Numbered from the stretch's first letter, positions 44,401 through 56,223 are shown. The stretch is DNA of 64,000 nucleotides from an uncultured Bradyrhizobium sp. (GCF_936928535.1 NZ_CAKZHY010000093.1:124001-188000), one strand, 5' to 3'. A program made the numbers and translations. The notes: generated from the sequence alone by a model not told the origin.

Positions 44401-45318
44401 ATGGATTACTTCGCCCAGCAGCTCATCAACGGCCTCGTGCTCGGCTCCATCTACGGTCTGATCGCGATCGGCTACACGATGGTCTACGGCATCGTCGGCA
44501 TGATCAATTTCGCCCACGGCGACATCTTCATGATCGGCGGCTTCATCGCCCTCATCTCCTTCCTGCTCCTGGTCTCACTCGGTCTGACCGCGATCCCACT
44601 GATCCTGCTACTCGTTCTGCTGGTCGCGATGGCGGTCACTGCACTCTATGGCTGGACCGTCGAGCGCATCGCTTATCGGCCGCTGCGACACTCCTTCCGG
44701 CTCGCACCGATGCTGTCGGCGATCGGCATGTCCTTCGTGCTGACCAACTATTCGCAAGTCGCGCAGGGCGCCCGCGTCAAGCCGGTACCGCCGATCATCA
44801 CGGGCGGCTACACGCTGCATGAAGGCGCCGAGGGGTTTGCGGTGCGGCTCTCCAATATGCAGATCATGGTCGTGTCGGTCACCATCGTGCTGCTGGCCAT
44901 GTTCACCTGGCTTGTCTCGCGGACTCGGCTCGGACGCGACATGCGAGCCTGCGAGCAGGACCAGACCATGGCGGCACTGCTCGGCGTCGACGTGGATCGA
45001 ACCATTTCGATGACTTTCGTGATCGGAGCGGCGCTCGCCTCAGTCGCGGGCATGATGTACCTGCTCTATTACGGTCAGGTCGATTTCTTCATGGGCTTCG
45101 TCGCAGGTATCAAGGCATTCACGGCGGCCGTGCTGGGCGGCATCGGCTCGCTGCCCGGCGCGGTGCTGGGCGGGCTCGCGATCGGCCTGATTGAGACCTT
45201 CTGGTCGGCCTATTTCTCGGTGGAGTACAAGGACGTCGCCGCCTTCTCGATTCTGATCATTGTCCTGATCTTCATGCCGACCGGTCTGCTTGGCCGGCCC
45301 GAAGTCGAAAAAGTCTGA
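44401..45318 (+). CDS. livH: Branched-chain amino acid ABC permease LivH
   Basis: A 305-aa inner-membrane permease of the LivH/LivM type with about eight helices. MVYGIVGMINFAHGDIFMIGGF and the late AVLGGIGSLPGAVLGG are family signatures. It imports branched-chain amino acids or related compounds with LivM. It is the first of five liv genes, with a 284-bp upstream gap that should hold the promoter. Confidence 0.93.
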   Translation: MDYFAQQLINGLVLGSIYGLIAIGYTMVYGIVGMINFAHGDIFMIGGFIALISFLLLVSLGLTAIPLILLLVLLVAMAVTALYGWTVERIAYRPLRHSFRLAPMLSAIGMSFVLTNYSQVAQGARVKPVPPIITGGYTLHEGAEGFAVRLSNMQIMVVSVTIVLLAMFTWLVSRTRLGRDMRACEQDQTMAALLGVDVDRTISMTFVIGAALASVAGMMYLLYYGQVDFFMGFVAGIKAFTAAVLGGIGSLPGAVLGGLAIGLIETFWSAYFSVEYKDVAAFSILIIVLIFMPTGLLGRPEVEKV

Positions 45319-45330
45319 CGGGCCGCTCGC

Positions 45331-46652
45331 GTGACAGCCCTTTCAACCGAAACCACGCAGGCCAGCCGGACGGCGGCCATTCCGTTCATCCTGAAAAAGG
45401 CTTTCCTCAGCGCATGCGTTGCGCTGGTGCTGTTCTCGTTGATGATCGGCATCCGCACCGAGGCCGGTCCCGATGGCCAGCTAACCTGGTGGACGCGCCT
45501 CGGCGATCTCGCCTCCATCGTCGGCCTCGTGTTCGGCGGGTCCATCGTCGTTGAGCTGCTGCGGCAATGGATCGGACCGACCGGTGCCGAAAAGCTCGTG
45601 CCAGCGCCGGTCCAGCGCAGCCTGTCACTGGCGGGCCGCTTCCTGGGTCCGGCTCTGCTCGTCTTCACCTTGCTCGTGCCCGTCATCTTCTACAATCAGC
45701 GCTATATCCTCGATCTCGCCATCCTCGTGCTCACCTACGTGATGCTCGGCTGGGGCCTGAACGTCGTGGTCGGGCTCGCCGGCCTGCTCGATCTCGGCTA
45801 TGTCGCCTTCTACGCGGTGGGTGCCTATTCCTATGCGCTACTCGCCACGAATTTCGGCTGGTCGTTCTGGGTCTGCCTGCCGCTCGCCGGCATGCTCGCC
45901 GCGATCTGGGGAGCCATGCTCGGCTTTCCGGTGCTGCGGTTGCGCGGCGACTATCTCGCCATCGTGACCCTTGCTTTCGGCGAGATCATCCGGCTGGTCA
46001 TCCTGAACTGGCAGGATCTGACCGGCGGCCCCAACGGCGTGTCCGGAATTCCCCGCCCCTCTTTCTTCGGCATTCCGCTCGACAACAGCGACGACGGCCT
46101 GGCGGCAAAACTCGGCATCGAATATTCGCCGACCCATCGCATCGTCTTCCTGTTCTATCTGATCCTGGCGCTGGCCCTGCTCACCAACTGGGTGACGATC
46201 CGCCTGCGCCGCCTGCCGATCGGCCGGGCCTGGGAAGCGCTGCGCGAGGACGAGGTGGCCTGCCGCGCGCTCGGCATCAACACCACGACGACCAAGCTCA
46301 CGGCATTCGCGACCGGCGCGATGTTCGGCGGCTTTGCCGGCGCGTTCTTCGCGACCCGCCAGGGCTTCATCAGCCCGGAATCCTTCACCTTCCAGGAATC
46401 GGCGCTGGTGCTCGCCATCGTCGTGCTCGGCGGCATGGGCTCGCAGCTCGGTGTCGCGCTCGCCGCCCTCACCATGATCGGCGGCTTCGAGCTGTTCCGC
46501 GGCCTCGAAACCTACCGCATGCTGGTGTTCGGCATGGCGATGGTGCTGATCATGATCTGGCGACCACGCGGCATCATCGGTCATCGCGCGCCGACCGTGT
46601 ATCTGACCAAGGCGCAGGCGATCTCCTCCGACCTCGTCAAGGAGGGCCACGG

Positions 46653-46656
<4 letters not shown>
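45331..46656 (+). CDS. livM: Branched-chain amino acid ABC permease LivM
   Basis: A 441-aa permease with an unusually long N-terminal extension (about 100 residues with two hydrophobic segments) before the LivM core. The core has LNVVVGLAGLLDLGYVAFYAVGAY, LRGDYLAIVTLAFGEIIRL and VLGGMGSQLG. It starts at a GTG 12 bp after livH and overlaps livG by 4 bases. Confidence 0.93.
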
Positions 46657-48223
<1,567 letters not shown>

Positions 48224-48373
48224 CGGCCCTCTCGTGCGGCCGAATGCGGCGAGATATCTTTGCAACTGCCCGTATTTTGCCGGTGACTTCTCGAAAAATT
48301 CATTGAAGAATGGCGCCGGTTTGGACCGGGCTTGCCCGGCAACTCCCACAGACGATCACCCGCGAGGTATCTC

Positions 48374-49492
48374 ATGAAATCACTGAAACTCATCGGTCTG
48401 GCATTCGGCGCTTCCGTTGCGCTGTCAACGGCAGCATTCGCAGACGACCTCACCATCGCAGTCGCGGGCCCGATGACCGGCACCGAATCCGCCTTCGGCC
48501 GCCAGATGAAGAACGGCGCCGACCTGGCGGTGGCCGACATCAATGCCGCGGGCGGCGTTGCAGGCAAGAAGCTGGTGCTCGATGCCGAGGACGATGCCTG
48601 CGATCCCAAGCAGGCCCGCTCAGTTGCCGAAAAGATCGCGGGTGCGAAGATCCCGTTCGTCGCGGGCCACTTCTGCTCGTCGTCGTCGATCCCCGCTTCA
48701 GAAGCGTATGCCGACGGTAATGTCCTCCAGATCACGCCCGCCTCGACCAACCCGCTGTTCACCGAGCGCAAGCTCTGGAACGTGGCGCGCGTCTGCGGCC
48801 GTGACGATCAGCAGGGCCTGATCGCCGCGCAGTACATCGCGAAGAATTTCAAGGGCAAGAACATCGCGATTCTCAACGACAAGACCACCTACGGCAAGGG
48901 CCTGGCCGATGAGACCAAGAAGGCGCTCAACAAGGCGGGCGTCACCGAGAAGCTCAATGAGGCCTACAATAAGGGCGACAAGGACTTCAATGCGATCGTC
49001 TCGCGCCTGAAGAAGGAGAACATCGACCTCGTCTATGTCGGCGGCTATCACCAGGAGGCAGGCCTCATCCTGCGCCAGATGCGCGACCAGGGCATGAAGA
49101 CGATCCTGATGTCGGGCGACGCGCTGGCCGACAAGGAATACGCCTCGATCACTGGCCCGGCCGGCGAAGGCACGCTGTTCACCTTCGGTCCCGATCCGCG
49201 CAACAAGCCGAGCGCCAAGAAGATCGTTGAGGCCTTCAAGGCCAAGGGCATCGATCCGGAAGGTTACACGCTCTACACCTATGCCGCGATGCAGGTCTGG
49301 ACACAGGCGGTCAAGAAAGCCGGCACCACCGATGCCAAGAAGGTCATGGAGACCATCAAGGCCGGCAAGTGGGATACGGTGCTTGGTCCGCTCGAATATG
49401 ATGCCAAGGGCGACATCAAGCAGATCGACTATGTCGTCTACAAGTGGGACGCCAAGGGCGGCTACGCCGAGCTCAACGCCAACGGCACCTAA
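48374..49492 (+). CDS. livK: Branched-chain amino acid ABC substrate-binding protein
   Basis: A 372-aa periplasmic binding protein of the type I fold (Peripla_BP_6). The signal peptide is 1-24 (ending AFA-DD). LTIAVAGPMTGTESAFGRQMKNGADLAVADINAAGG and PFVAGHFCSSSSIPASEAYAD are ligand-lobe motifs. It lies 150 bp after livF and probably also has its own promoter. A strong terminator follows the gene. Confidence 0.93.
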   Translation: MKSLKLIGLAFGASVALSTAAFADDLTIAVAGPMTGTESAFGRQMKNGADLAVADINAAGGVAGKKLVLDAEDDACDPKQARSVAEKIAGAKIPFVAGHFCSSSSIPASEAYADGNVLQITPASTNPLFTERKLWNVARVCGRDDQQGLIAAQYIAKNFKGKNIAILNDKTTYGKGLADETKKALNKAGVTEKLNEAYNKGDKDFNAIVSRLKKENIDLVYVGGYHQEAGLILRQMRDQGMKTILMSGDALADKEYASITGPAGEGTLFTFGPDPRNKPSAKKIVEAFKAKGIDPEGYTLYTYAAMQVWTQAVKKAGTTDAKKVMETIKAGKWDTVLGPLEYDAKGDIKQIDYVVYKWDAKGGYAELNANGT

Positions 49493-49527
49493 GACAGGGC
49501 GCCTGACCTTTTAACAAGATCAACGTC

Positions 49528-49557
49528 AACGCCCCGGTCCGCCGGGGCGTTTTCTTT
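49528..49557 (+). terminator. Terminator of the liv operon
   Basis: AACGCCCCGG / CCGGGGCGTT is a perfect 10-bp stem with a TCCG loop, followed by a T-rich run. It is 35 bp after the livK stop. Confidence 0.9.
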
Positions 49558-49568
49558 TTGCAGCGCGG

Positions 49569-49955
49569 TCAGACGGCTGCAGACAATTCGCCGCCTGCCG
49601 CTTGTTGCGCCTTCCGGAGCGCTTGCAGCAGATCGTTCGGCCGAAACGGCTTTTGCAGGCAGACCACGCTATCGAGACCGGGCGCCTCACCCATGAAATC
49701 CATCGTCGTCATGCCCGACACCGCCACAATCGGAAACCCGGGCGCCCGCTCGCGAATGGCGGCCATGACCTCGATACCGCTGGCGTCGGTCAGGAAAATG
49801 TCGACAATGGCCGCGTCGAAGACCTCTTCGCCAAAGGCCTTCAGGCCGGCCGCACCGCTCCCGGCTTCGACCACGTCATAATGATTGACCCGAAGGACGA
49901 TCGAGACCATGGCGCGGACGTCCTTCTGGTCATCCACAACAAGGACACGGGGCAT
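49569..49955 (-). CDS. Single-domain response regulator
   Basis: A 128-aa receiver domain only. The acidic pair is D8-D9 (VVDDQKDV), the phosphorylation site D52 (AIVDIFLTD), the Thr/Ser site VSGMT and the Lys in LQKPFRP. It could accept phosphate from the neighbouring hybrid kinase, which is transcribed in the opposite direction 280 bp away. No output domain. Confidence 0.92.
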   Translation of the reverse strand: MPRVLVVDDQKDVRAMVSIVLRVNHYDVVEAGSGAAGLKAFGEEVFDAAIVDIFLTDASGIEVMAAIRERAPGFPIVAVSGMTTMDFMGEAPGLDSVVCLQKPFRPNDLLQALRKAQQAAGGELSAAV

Positions 49956-50157
49956 GGGAACAACTCCCGGATTGGCATCATTAATTGGTTCAATTCAAAC
50001 GGCGACGTACGGCAAGGCAGTATGGGTCCGTCCAGTAAAGCCAACCTTACCGATTCCCTATTCCGATTCCCTGTCCGAGTTAAGTAAGCTGTAACCCTCG
50101 GTTGAGTCGTGGGCGTATCCCCTCGGGACACGCGCCCAGAGCCGGCTACCATGGAGG

Positions 50158-50212
50158 CCAAGGTCGACCCGCCAAGGTCGATCCGCCAAGGCCGACAAAC
50201 CAAGGCAGCCGG
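50158..50212. repeat. Four-unit 14-bp tandem repeat
   Basis: CCAAGGTCGACCCG, CCAAGGTCGATCCG, CCAAGGCCGACAAA and a partial unit CCAAGGCAGCCGG follow in register, between the response regulator gene and the hybrid kinase start. Confidence 0.75.
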
Positions 50213-50235
50213 CCAAAGACGTCACGTGGACTACC

Positions 50236-53040
50236 ATGCTGCCCCTGCGAGAGGTCAACGTGCACGCCAGAAACGACCGAAGCACATTCCTTTCGACCTT
50301 GCCGGCCACGCAGAGCGATCGCACTGCAGCGTTGGCGATCGTCGGGATCTCCGCAATCCTGTTCGCGCTGGCTGTCCCCTTCGCGGGGACTTCCCTGATC
50401 GAGGTGCCGGCCTTCGTGGCCAGCTACCAATCGGCGCTCGCCGTCAGCGACATCATTACCGCGGTTCTGCTGCTGTCGCAATTCGCGGTGCTGCGCAGCC
50501 GCGCGTTGCTGCTGCTGTCGACGGGGTATCTTTTCACCGCCGCAGCGGCGGTCACCCATGCCCTCACTTTCCCCGGACTGTTCGCCCCCACCGGCCTGCT
50601 GGGCGCCGGCACACAGACCACGGTATGGCTCTACATGGTCTGGCACGGCGGCTTTCCGTTGTTCGTGCTGGCCTATGGATGGCTGAAGGACGGCAACGGC
50701 GGCAACAAGATCGACGGACCAACCGAGCGTACGATCGTGTCCGCTGTCCTCGGTGTGATCGTCGCGATGATCGTCATCGGCTGGATTGCCACCGCACAGC
50801 ACGATCTGCTGCCGGTCCTGCTGAGGGACGGCCGCTACACCACCACCATGATCGGCGTGGTGTCCTTTATCTGGTCCCTGAGCTTTGCGGCGCTGATCAC
50901 GCTCTGGTTCCGCAAGCCACATACGGTGATCGACGTCTGGCTGATGGTCACCATGTGTGCCTGGCTGTTCGACATCGCGCTGTCGGCCATCGTCAATGTC
51001 GCCCGCTACGACCTCGGCTTCTACGCCGGCCGCATCTACGGCCTCGGCGCCGCGAGCTTCGTGCTCGCCGTGCTCTTGATCGAGAACGTCCGCCTCCAGG
51101 CGACCACGATGGGCCTCGTCGGCCGGCTGCGCGAGCAATCGGCGTTCGAGCGCGACTATTACGGCAAGCGCCTTGCGCTCTACGGCGCCGTGGTCGAATC
51201 CTCCAACGATGCCATCATCACCGAGTCGCTCGACGGCCGCATCACGGGCTGGAACAGGGCTGCCGAGCGCCTGTTCGGCTATTCGGCCTCTGAAGCCATC
51301 GGCCAGTCGATCCATCTCGTGGTGCCTGATGACCGGAAGGCCGAAGCCAGAGGCCTCCTCAACCGCGTCAGCAACAACGAGTCGATCGCCCAGCACGAGA
51401 CCGTTCGAATCCGCAAGGACGGCAGACAGATCGACGTTGTCCTGACCGTCTCGCCGTTGCGATCGGACAATGGCGAAATCATCGGCGCATCCAAGATCGC
51501 CCATGACATCACCGAGGAAAAACAGGCGCGGGAAAAGCTCCGCCGCGAGACCGAAGAGCGCCAGCGCATCTTCGAGACCTCGCGCGACTTGATCCTGGTC
51601 ACCGACGGTTTCGGCAATTTCATCCAGGTCAGCCCAAGCGTAAGAGACATTCTCGGCTTGAGCCCCGAGGACATGATCGGCCACAGCGCGACCGACTTCA
51701 TCCACCCTGATGACCTCGAGAAGACGCGGAGCGAGATGCGCGCGGCCCGCCGCGGCCAGACTGTGCGCAGCTTCGAGGCGCGCTACTACCATTATGACGG
51801 TCACGAGGTCTCATTGAACTGGATGGGCACCTGGTCCGAGCCGGTGAAGCGCCATTTCTTCATCGGGCGCGACCTGACCGAGAAGCAGGCCGCCGAAGCC
51901 CAGTTCCGGCAGGCGCAGAAGATGGATTCCATCGGCCAGCTGACCGGCGGCGTCGCCCACGATTTCAACAACGTGCTCACCGTCATCACCGGCACGATCG
52001 GTATCTTGGCGGACGCGGTCGCCGACCGGCCCGAGCTCGCCGCCATCACCAAGCTGATCGACGATGCCGCCGAGCGCGGCGCGCAGCTGACCAAGCATCT
52101 GCTTGCCTTCGCCCGTAAACAGCCGCTCCAGCCGCGCGAGATCGACGTCAATGCGCTGGTGCTGGAGGCCGCAAAGCTCCTGCACCCGACGCTCGGCGAG
52201 CAGATCACGATCATGCCGCAGCTCACCGAAGACGCCTGGCCGGCGCTGATCGACCCGAGCCAGCTTTCGACCGCGATCCTCAATCTCGCCCTGAACGCGC
52301 GCGATGCCATGCCCGACGGCGGCACGCTGGTGCTGGAGACCCGCAACATCTTCCTCGACGACGGCTATGCCAGCATGAATCCCGATGTGCTCGCCGGCAA
52401 TTACGTGATGATCGCGGTCAGCGACACCGGCTCGGGCATTCCGGCCGCGCTGCTCGAGCGGGTGTTCGATCCGTTCTTCACCACCAAGGAGGTCGGCAAG
52501 GGCACCGGCCTCGGCCTCAGCATGGTGTTCGGCTTCGTCAAGCAGTCCGGCGGACACATCAAGATCTACAGCGAGGAAGGCCACGGCACGAGCGTGAAGA
52601 TCTACCTGCCACGGTCCACCGGCGTGCAGGAGACCGAGTACGAGCAGCTCCAGAATGTGCCTATCACCGGCGGTAGCGAGAAGATCCTGATCGTCGAGGA
52701 CGACGCGCTGGTGCGGCAGTATGTCGTGACTCAGGTCAAGAGCCTCGGCTATGCCGCGCTCGAGGCGGCCAACGCCGCCGAAGCCCTCGTCATCATCGAT
52801 GCCGACAAGGACATCGATCTGCTCTTCACCGACGTCATCATGCCCGGCAACATGAACGGCCGCCAGCTCGCCGACGAGGCGGCACGGCGGCGCCCCGAGC
52901 TGAAGACGCTGTTCACCTCGGGCTACACGGAAAACGCCATCGTCCATCATGGCCGGCTCGATTCCGGCGTGCTGCTACTGGCCAAGCCCTACCGCAAGTC
53001 GGAGCTCGCCAAGATGCTCAGGATGGCGCTGGCGAGTTGA
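50236..53040 (+). CDS. Hybrid sensor histidine kinase (membrane sensor, two PAS, REC)
   Basis: A 934-aa hybrid kinase. The N-terminus has about seven membrane helices of a MASE4-like type (20-290). Two PAS domains follow (about 315-435 and 450-565). H575 in GGVAHDFNNVLTV is the phospho-acceptor His. The ATPase domain covers about 680-800 (NLALNARDAMPDGG, DTGSGIP). A receiver domain covers about 815-930, with D866 (LFTDVIMPG). ATG 50236 is used, but a GTG at 50260 has the better Shine-Dalgarno sequence. Signal unknown. Confidence 0.93.
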   Translation: MLPLREVNVHARNDRSTFLSTLPATQSDRTAALAIVGISAILFALAVPFAGTSLIEVPAFVASYQSALAVSDIITAVLLLSQFAVLRSRALLLLSTGYLFTAAAAVTHALTFPGLFAPTGLLGAGTQTTVWLYMVWHGGFPLFVLAYGWLKDGNGGNKIDGPTERTIVSAVLGVIVAMIVIGWIATAQHDLLPVLLRDGRYTTTMIGVVSFIWSLSFAALITLWFRKPHTVIDVWLMVTMCAWLFDIALSAIVNVARYDLGFYAGRIYGLGAASFVLAVLLIENVRLQATTMGLVGRLREQSAFERDYYGKRLALYGAVVESSNDAIITESLDGRITGWNRAAERLFGYSASEAIGQSIHLVVPDDRKAEARGLLNRVSNNESIAQHETVRIRKDGRQIDVVLTVSPLRSDNGEIIGASKIAHDITEEKQAREKLRRETEERQRIFETSRDLILVTDGFGNFIQVSPSVRDILGLSPEDMIGHSATDFIHPDDLEKTRSEMRAARRGQTVRSFEARYYHYDGHEVSLNWMGTWSEPVKRHFFIGRDLTEKQAAEAQFRQAQKMDSIGQLTGGVAHDFNNVLTVITGTIGILADAVADRPELAAITKLIDDAAERGAQLTKHLLAFARKQPLQPREIDVNALVLEAAKLLHPTLGEQITIMPQLTEDAWPALIDPSQLSTAILNLALNARDAMPDGGTLVLETRNIFLDDGYASMNPDVLAGNYVMIAVSDTGSGIPAALLERVFDPFFTTKEVGKGTGLGLSMVFGFVKQSGGHIKIYSEEGHGTSVKIYLPRSTGVQETEYEQLQNVPITGGSEKILIVEDDALVRQYVVTQVKSLGYAALEAANAAEALVIIDADKDIDLLFTDVIMPGNMNGRQLADEAARRRPELKTLFTSGYTENAIVHHGRLDSGVLLLAKPYRKSELAKMLRMALAS

Positions 53041-53097
53041 GCGCGCCGCTCGCGTGCGCTATCGCTGGGACGGTGCCAGCCGCATGGAGTGCCGTCC

Positions 53098-54093
53098 TTG
53101 AAGAACCTCCTCACTGATATCGCCGGCGTCCGCGTCGGCCATGCCGACGACGCAAAGCTTGCCTCGGGCGCAACGGCAATCGTGTTCGATCAGCCGGCGG
53201 TTGCGGCGATCGACGTCCGCGGCGGCGGCCCCGGCACACGCGACGATGCGCTGCTTGGCCTCGCCAATACGGTCGAGCGCGTCGACGCGATCGCGCTGTC
53301 GGGCGGCTCCGCCTTCGGCATCGAGACCGGCGGCGGCATCCAGGCCTGGCTTGCCGAGCAGGGCCGCGGCTTCCGCGTCCGCGAGGCGCTGATCCCGATC
53401 GTGCCGGGCGCGATCCTGTTCGATCTGCTCAACGGCGGCGACAAGGCGTGGGGCCGCTTCGCGCCCTATCGCGATCTCGGCTATGCCGCAGCCGCCTCGG
53501 CCGGGAGCGAGTTTGCGCTCGGCAGCGTCGGCGCGGGCCTTGGAGCAACCACCGCGACGTTCAAGGGCGGGCTCGGCTCTGCATCCGCCGTCACCAGCAG
53601 CGGCGTCAAGGTCGCGGCGCTCATCGCCGTCAATGCGGTCGGCACCGCCACCGTCGGTGACGGACCGTGGTTCTGGGCAGCGCCGTTCGAGGTTGGCGGC
53701 GAGTTCGGCGGCCGCGGACTGCCTGACAAATTCACCGACGATATGCTCAAGATGCGCATCAAGGGCGGCCCTGCCGCAACAGAGCGCGAGAACACCACGA
53801 TCGGCGCCGTCGTCACCGACGCGGTGCTGACCAAGCCCCAGGCCAAGCGGCTGGCGATGATCGCGCACACCGGCTTTGCGCGTGCGATCTATCCGGTACA
53901 TGCGCCAACCGATGGTGACGTGCTCTTCGCCGCCGCGACATGCGCAAAGCCGATCGATCCGATCGTCGGCCTCACCGAGCTCGGCATGGTCGCCGCAAAC
54001 GTGGTTGCCCGCGCCATCGCCCGCGGCGTCTATAGCGCGACCGCGCTGCCGTTCCCGGGCGCGCAGCCGGCTTGGAAGGATGGGTTCGGCTAG
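53098..54093 (+). CDS. P1-family (DmpA/NylC-like) N-terminal nucleophile hydrolase
   Basis: A protein of about 331 aa of the P1 peptidase fold. DIAGVRVGHADD, ALSGGSAFGIETGGGIQAWL and VPGAILFDL are family motifs. The processing site appears as ENTTIGAVVTDA, an Asn-Thr pair (N235-T236 when counted from 53089) like the autocleavage site of NylC-type enzymes. Substrate may be a D-amino ester, small amide or amide oligomer. TTG 53098 has GGAG at 8 bp; the track start GTG 53089 is less supported. Confidence 0.85.
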   Translation: MKNLLTDIAGVRVGHADDAKLASGATAIVFDQPAVAAIDVRGGGPGTRDDALLGLANTVERVDAIALSGGSAFGIETGGGIQAWLAEQGRGFRVREALIPIVPGAILFDLLNGGDKAWGRFAPYRDLGYAAAASAGSEFALGSVGAGLGATTATFKGGLGSASAVTSSGVKVAALIAVNAVGTATVGDGPWFWAAPFEVGGEFGGRGLPDKFTDDMLKMRIKGGPAATERENTTIGAVVTDAVLTKPQAKRLAMIAHTGFARAIYPVHAPTDGDVLFAAATCAKPIDPIVGLTELGMVAANVVARAIARGVYSATALPFPGAQPAWKDGFG

Positions 54094-54116
54094 CTAGCGC
54101 CGCAGCGACGGTGCGC

Positions 54117-54144
54117 TACCTCTCCCCGCAAGCGGGGCGAGGTA
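54117..54144. terminator. Hairpin between convergent genes
   Basis: TACCTCTCCCCGC / GCGGGGCGAGGTA pairs with one mismatch around an AA loop. There is no T-run, so termination is uncertain. It sits between the P1-hydrolase and EF-hand 3' ends. Confidence 0.45.
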
Positions 54145-54179
54145 AGAGGCCACCGCGGCCTCTCTCAAACGAAATCGGC

Positions 54180-54983
54180 TCAGACGCTCATCGACATCGA
54201 CGAGCCGGCGGCCGCCGAGGCGCCGTGGCCCTGCCCGCCCTGTTGCTGCATCAGTTGCGCAAACAGATCGTAAGCCGAATTACCGGGAGCATTCGCGCCC
54301 GGCACGGTCGTCGTCATCTTGAAGCCGTCGGCATAGCTGACGGTGGTGGTGGTCGAGCCGTCGGCGGCGGTCGTGATGGTCGAGGTCGACCCGCCGCTCG
54401 ACGATGACGACGACGAATCCGAACCGCTGCCCGACGCATCGCCCGAGCCGCTCGCTGCGTGCGCGTGGTGGTGGCCGCCATGATGGCCACCGGCGCCCTT
54501 CAGCGCCTTCGACATCTCGTCGAGGCTGACGCTGCCGTCGGAGTTGCCATCAAGCTTGGAGAACACGTCGTCGGCCTTCGCCAGATTGGTGCCGCCGGCG
54601 CTGAGCGCGTTCTCGAACTCGGACTTGCTGATCTGGCCATCGCCATTGGCGTCCAGCCTCGAGAACAGATCCTTCAGCGCATCATCCCGGCTCGTCGCGG
54701 TCGAGGATGTCGCGCTTGACGATGTGGAACTGGTCGATGAATTCGACTGGCTCTGCGCTTCGAACAACGCATTCATCGTCTCCGGCGATATCTGCGGATG
54801 GTAGCCCGAGATCACCGACGAAGCGGAACTGCTGGTTGAAATGCTGTTGCTGCTGTCGATCGCAAACGGATTGGTCACCGCGCTCGGCGACGAGCCCGTC
54901 TGCTGGGTCGAAGACGACTTCGAGCTCGTCAGCGATTGAATGGCATCAAGTGCACTCGAGACGGCGCCAAGCGCGAACAACAT
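54180..54983 (-). CDS. EF-hand domain protein, Ser/Thr-rich
   Basis: A 267-aa protein with two canonical EF-hand loops, DANGDGQISKSEF and DGNSDGSVSLDEM, about 120-170. They are flanked by low-complexity Ser/Thr-rich regions and a His-rich stretch (HHGGHHHAHA). No clear signal peptide, though the first 20 residues are mildly hydrophobic. Probably a calcium-binding protein; the location is not settled. The start at 54983 has GGAG at 7-bp spacing; the track start at 55007 is not needed. Confidence 0.85.
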   Translation of the reverse strand: MLFALGAVSSALDAIQSLTSSKSSSTQQTGSSPSAVTNPFAIDSSNSISTSSSASSVISGYHPQISPETMNALFEAQSQSNSSTSSTSSSATSSTATSRDDALKDLFSRLDANGDGQISKSEFENALSAGGTNLAKADDVFSKLDGNSDGSVSLDEMSKALKGAGGHHGGHHHAHAASGSGDASGSGSDSSSSSSSGGSTSTITTAADGSTTTTVSYADGFKMTTTVPGANAPGNSAYDLFAQLMQQQGGQGHGASAAAGSSMSMSV

Positions 54984-55232
54984 TGCACAACTCCAACCAT
55001 GCGGCATGCCGCGGCCAATGTTCCGCCCTTGAGGTCAGCAAGCGTCGTGCCAGCGAAAAAAGCTCAATGAAATCCGGCACGGCGCCGCTTTGCGGGGTGC
55101 GGGAACATCGGCAATTCATGCCGCCCGCGGCAGAATTTTCCGCCCACAGGAAGCTCACCGCCCCTGCATTGCCCGGCTGTGAGGCCCATGTTAGGCGAGG
55201 CCATTCGCCCTGCCGCCCCGGGAAACAGCGCC

Positions 55233-55934
55233 ATGACCCAAGCTTTCACCCCCCGCCCCCTGGCCATCGCGCCCTCGATCCTGGCCTCGGATTTCTCCAA
55301 GCTCGGCGAGGAGGTTCGTGCGGTGGACGCGGCCGGCGCCGACTGGATCCATCTCGACGTGATGGACGGGCACTTCGTGCCCAACATCTCCTACGGCCCC
55401 GACGTCATCAAGGCGATGCGCCCGCACACCAAGAAGGTGTTCGATGCGCATCTGATGATCTCGCCCTGCGACCCCTATCTCGAGGCCTTCGCCAAGGCCG
55501 GCTGCGACCACATCACCGTGCATGCCGAGGCGGGTCCTCATCTGCACCGCTCGCTCCAGGCCATCCGCGCCCTCGGCAAGAAGGCCGGCGTCTCGCTCAA
55601 TCCGGGCACGCCGATCAGCGTGCTCGAATACGTGCTCGACCTCGTCGATCTCGTGCTGGTGATGTCGGTCAATCCCGGCTTCGGCGGCCAGGCCTTCATC
55701 CCCTCCGCAATCGGCAAGATCCGCGACATCCGCGCGATGACGGCGGGACGGCCTGTTGACATCGAGGTCGATGGTGGCGTCGGACCCGACGTCGCCGGGG
55801 CGCTCGCAGCCGCCGGCGCCAACGCCTTCGTCGCCGGCACGTCCGTGTTCAAAGGCGGCACGCAGGACGCCTACAAGAACAATATTGCCGCGATCCGCAA
55901 CGCGGCGCTCGCGGCCCGCGGCGAGGCGATCTGA
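55233..55934 (+). CDS. rpe: Ribulose-phosphate 3-epimerase
   Basis: A 233-aa TIM-barrel enzyme interconverting ribulose 5-phosphate and xylulose 5-phosphate in the pentose-phosphate and Calvin pathways. [44 protein letters not shown] and EVDGGVGPD carry the metal and phosphate sites. The start MTQAFTPRP at 55233 is preferred over 55179. Cytosolic. It is followed by three small genes. Confidence 0.95.
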   Translation: MTQAFTPRPLAIAPSILASDFSKLGEEVRAVDAAGADWIHLDVMDGHFVPNISYGPDVIKAMRPHTKKVFDAHLMISPCDPYLEAFAKAGCDHITVHAEAGPHLHRSLQAIRALGKKAGVSLNPGTPISVLEYVLDLVDLVLVMSVNPGFGGQAFIPSAIGKIRDIRAMTAGRPVDIEVDGGVGPDVAGALAAAGANAFVAGTSVFKGGTQDAYKNNIAAIRNAALAARGEAI

Positions 55935-56084
55935 CCGGCGCCAGCGCCCGCAAATCTGCGGCCTTTACGGACGTTGCAACGCGCAATGCCCAAAAAATAC
56001 AACCGCGACCCGTACTCCTCCGGGCTTCCCTGATTCGTGCAAATCACCGCTAGTGATTCCTGCCTGATTTGGCAGGAGCACATC

Positions 56085-56219
56085 ATGACGACGACCCTGG
56101 TTTGGACTGGCGTGGCGTTGTGGATCGGTTTTTGTGCGTTCGTTGTGTTCGGCCCGTCGGCCGGACCGGTACAGGTCCCGGCACGTTCGGCGCGCCACAT
56201 CCGTCGCCAGCGGATCTGA
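56085..56219 (+). CDS. 44-aa single-span membrane peptide
   Basis: The peptide has one hydrophobic helix (about 4-22, LVWTGVALWIGFCAFVVFG) and a basic tail (RHIRRQRI), suggesting a membrane peptide with its C-terminus in the cytosol. AGGAGCACATC precedes the ATG at 56085. The ORF track starts earlier (56037), which is unlikely. No family recognised. Confidence 0.6.
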   Translation: MTTTLVWTGVALWIGFCAFVVFGPSAGPVQVPARSARHIRRQRI

Positions 56220-56223
56220 CACC

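Noticed and set aside
50109-51293. 394-aa plus-strand ORF over the hybrid kinase N-terminus
   Set aside because: Out-of-frame shadow; the +1 frame product is Arg/His-rich, while the overlapping hybrid kinase has clear domains.
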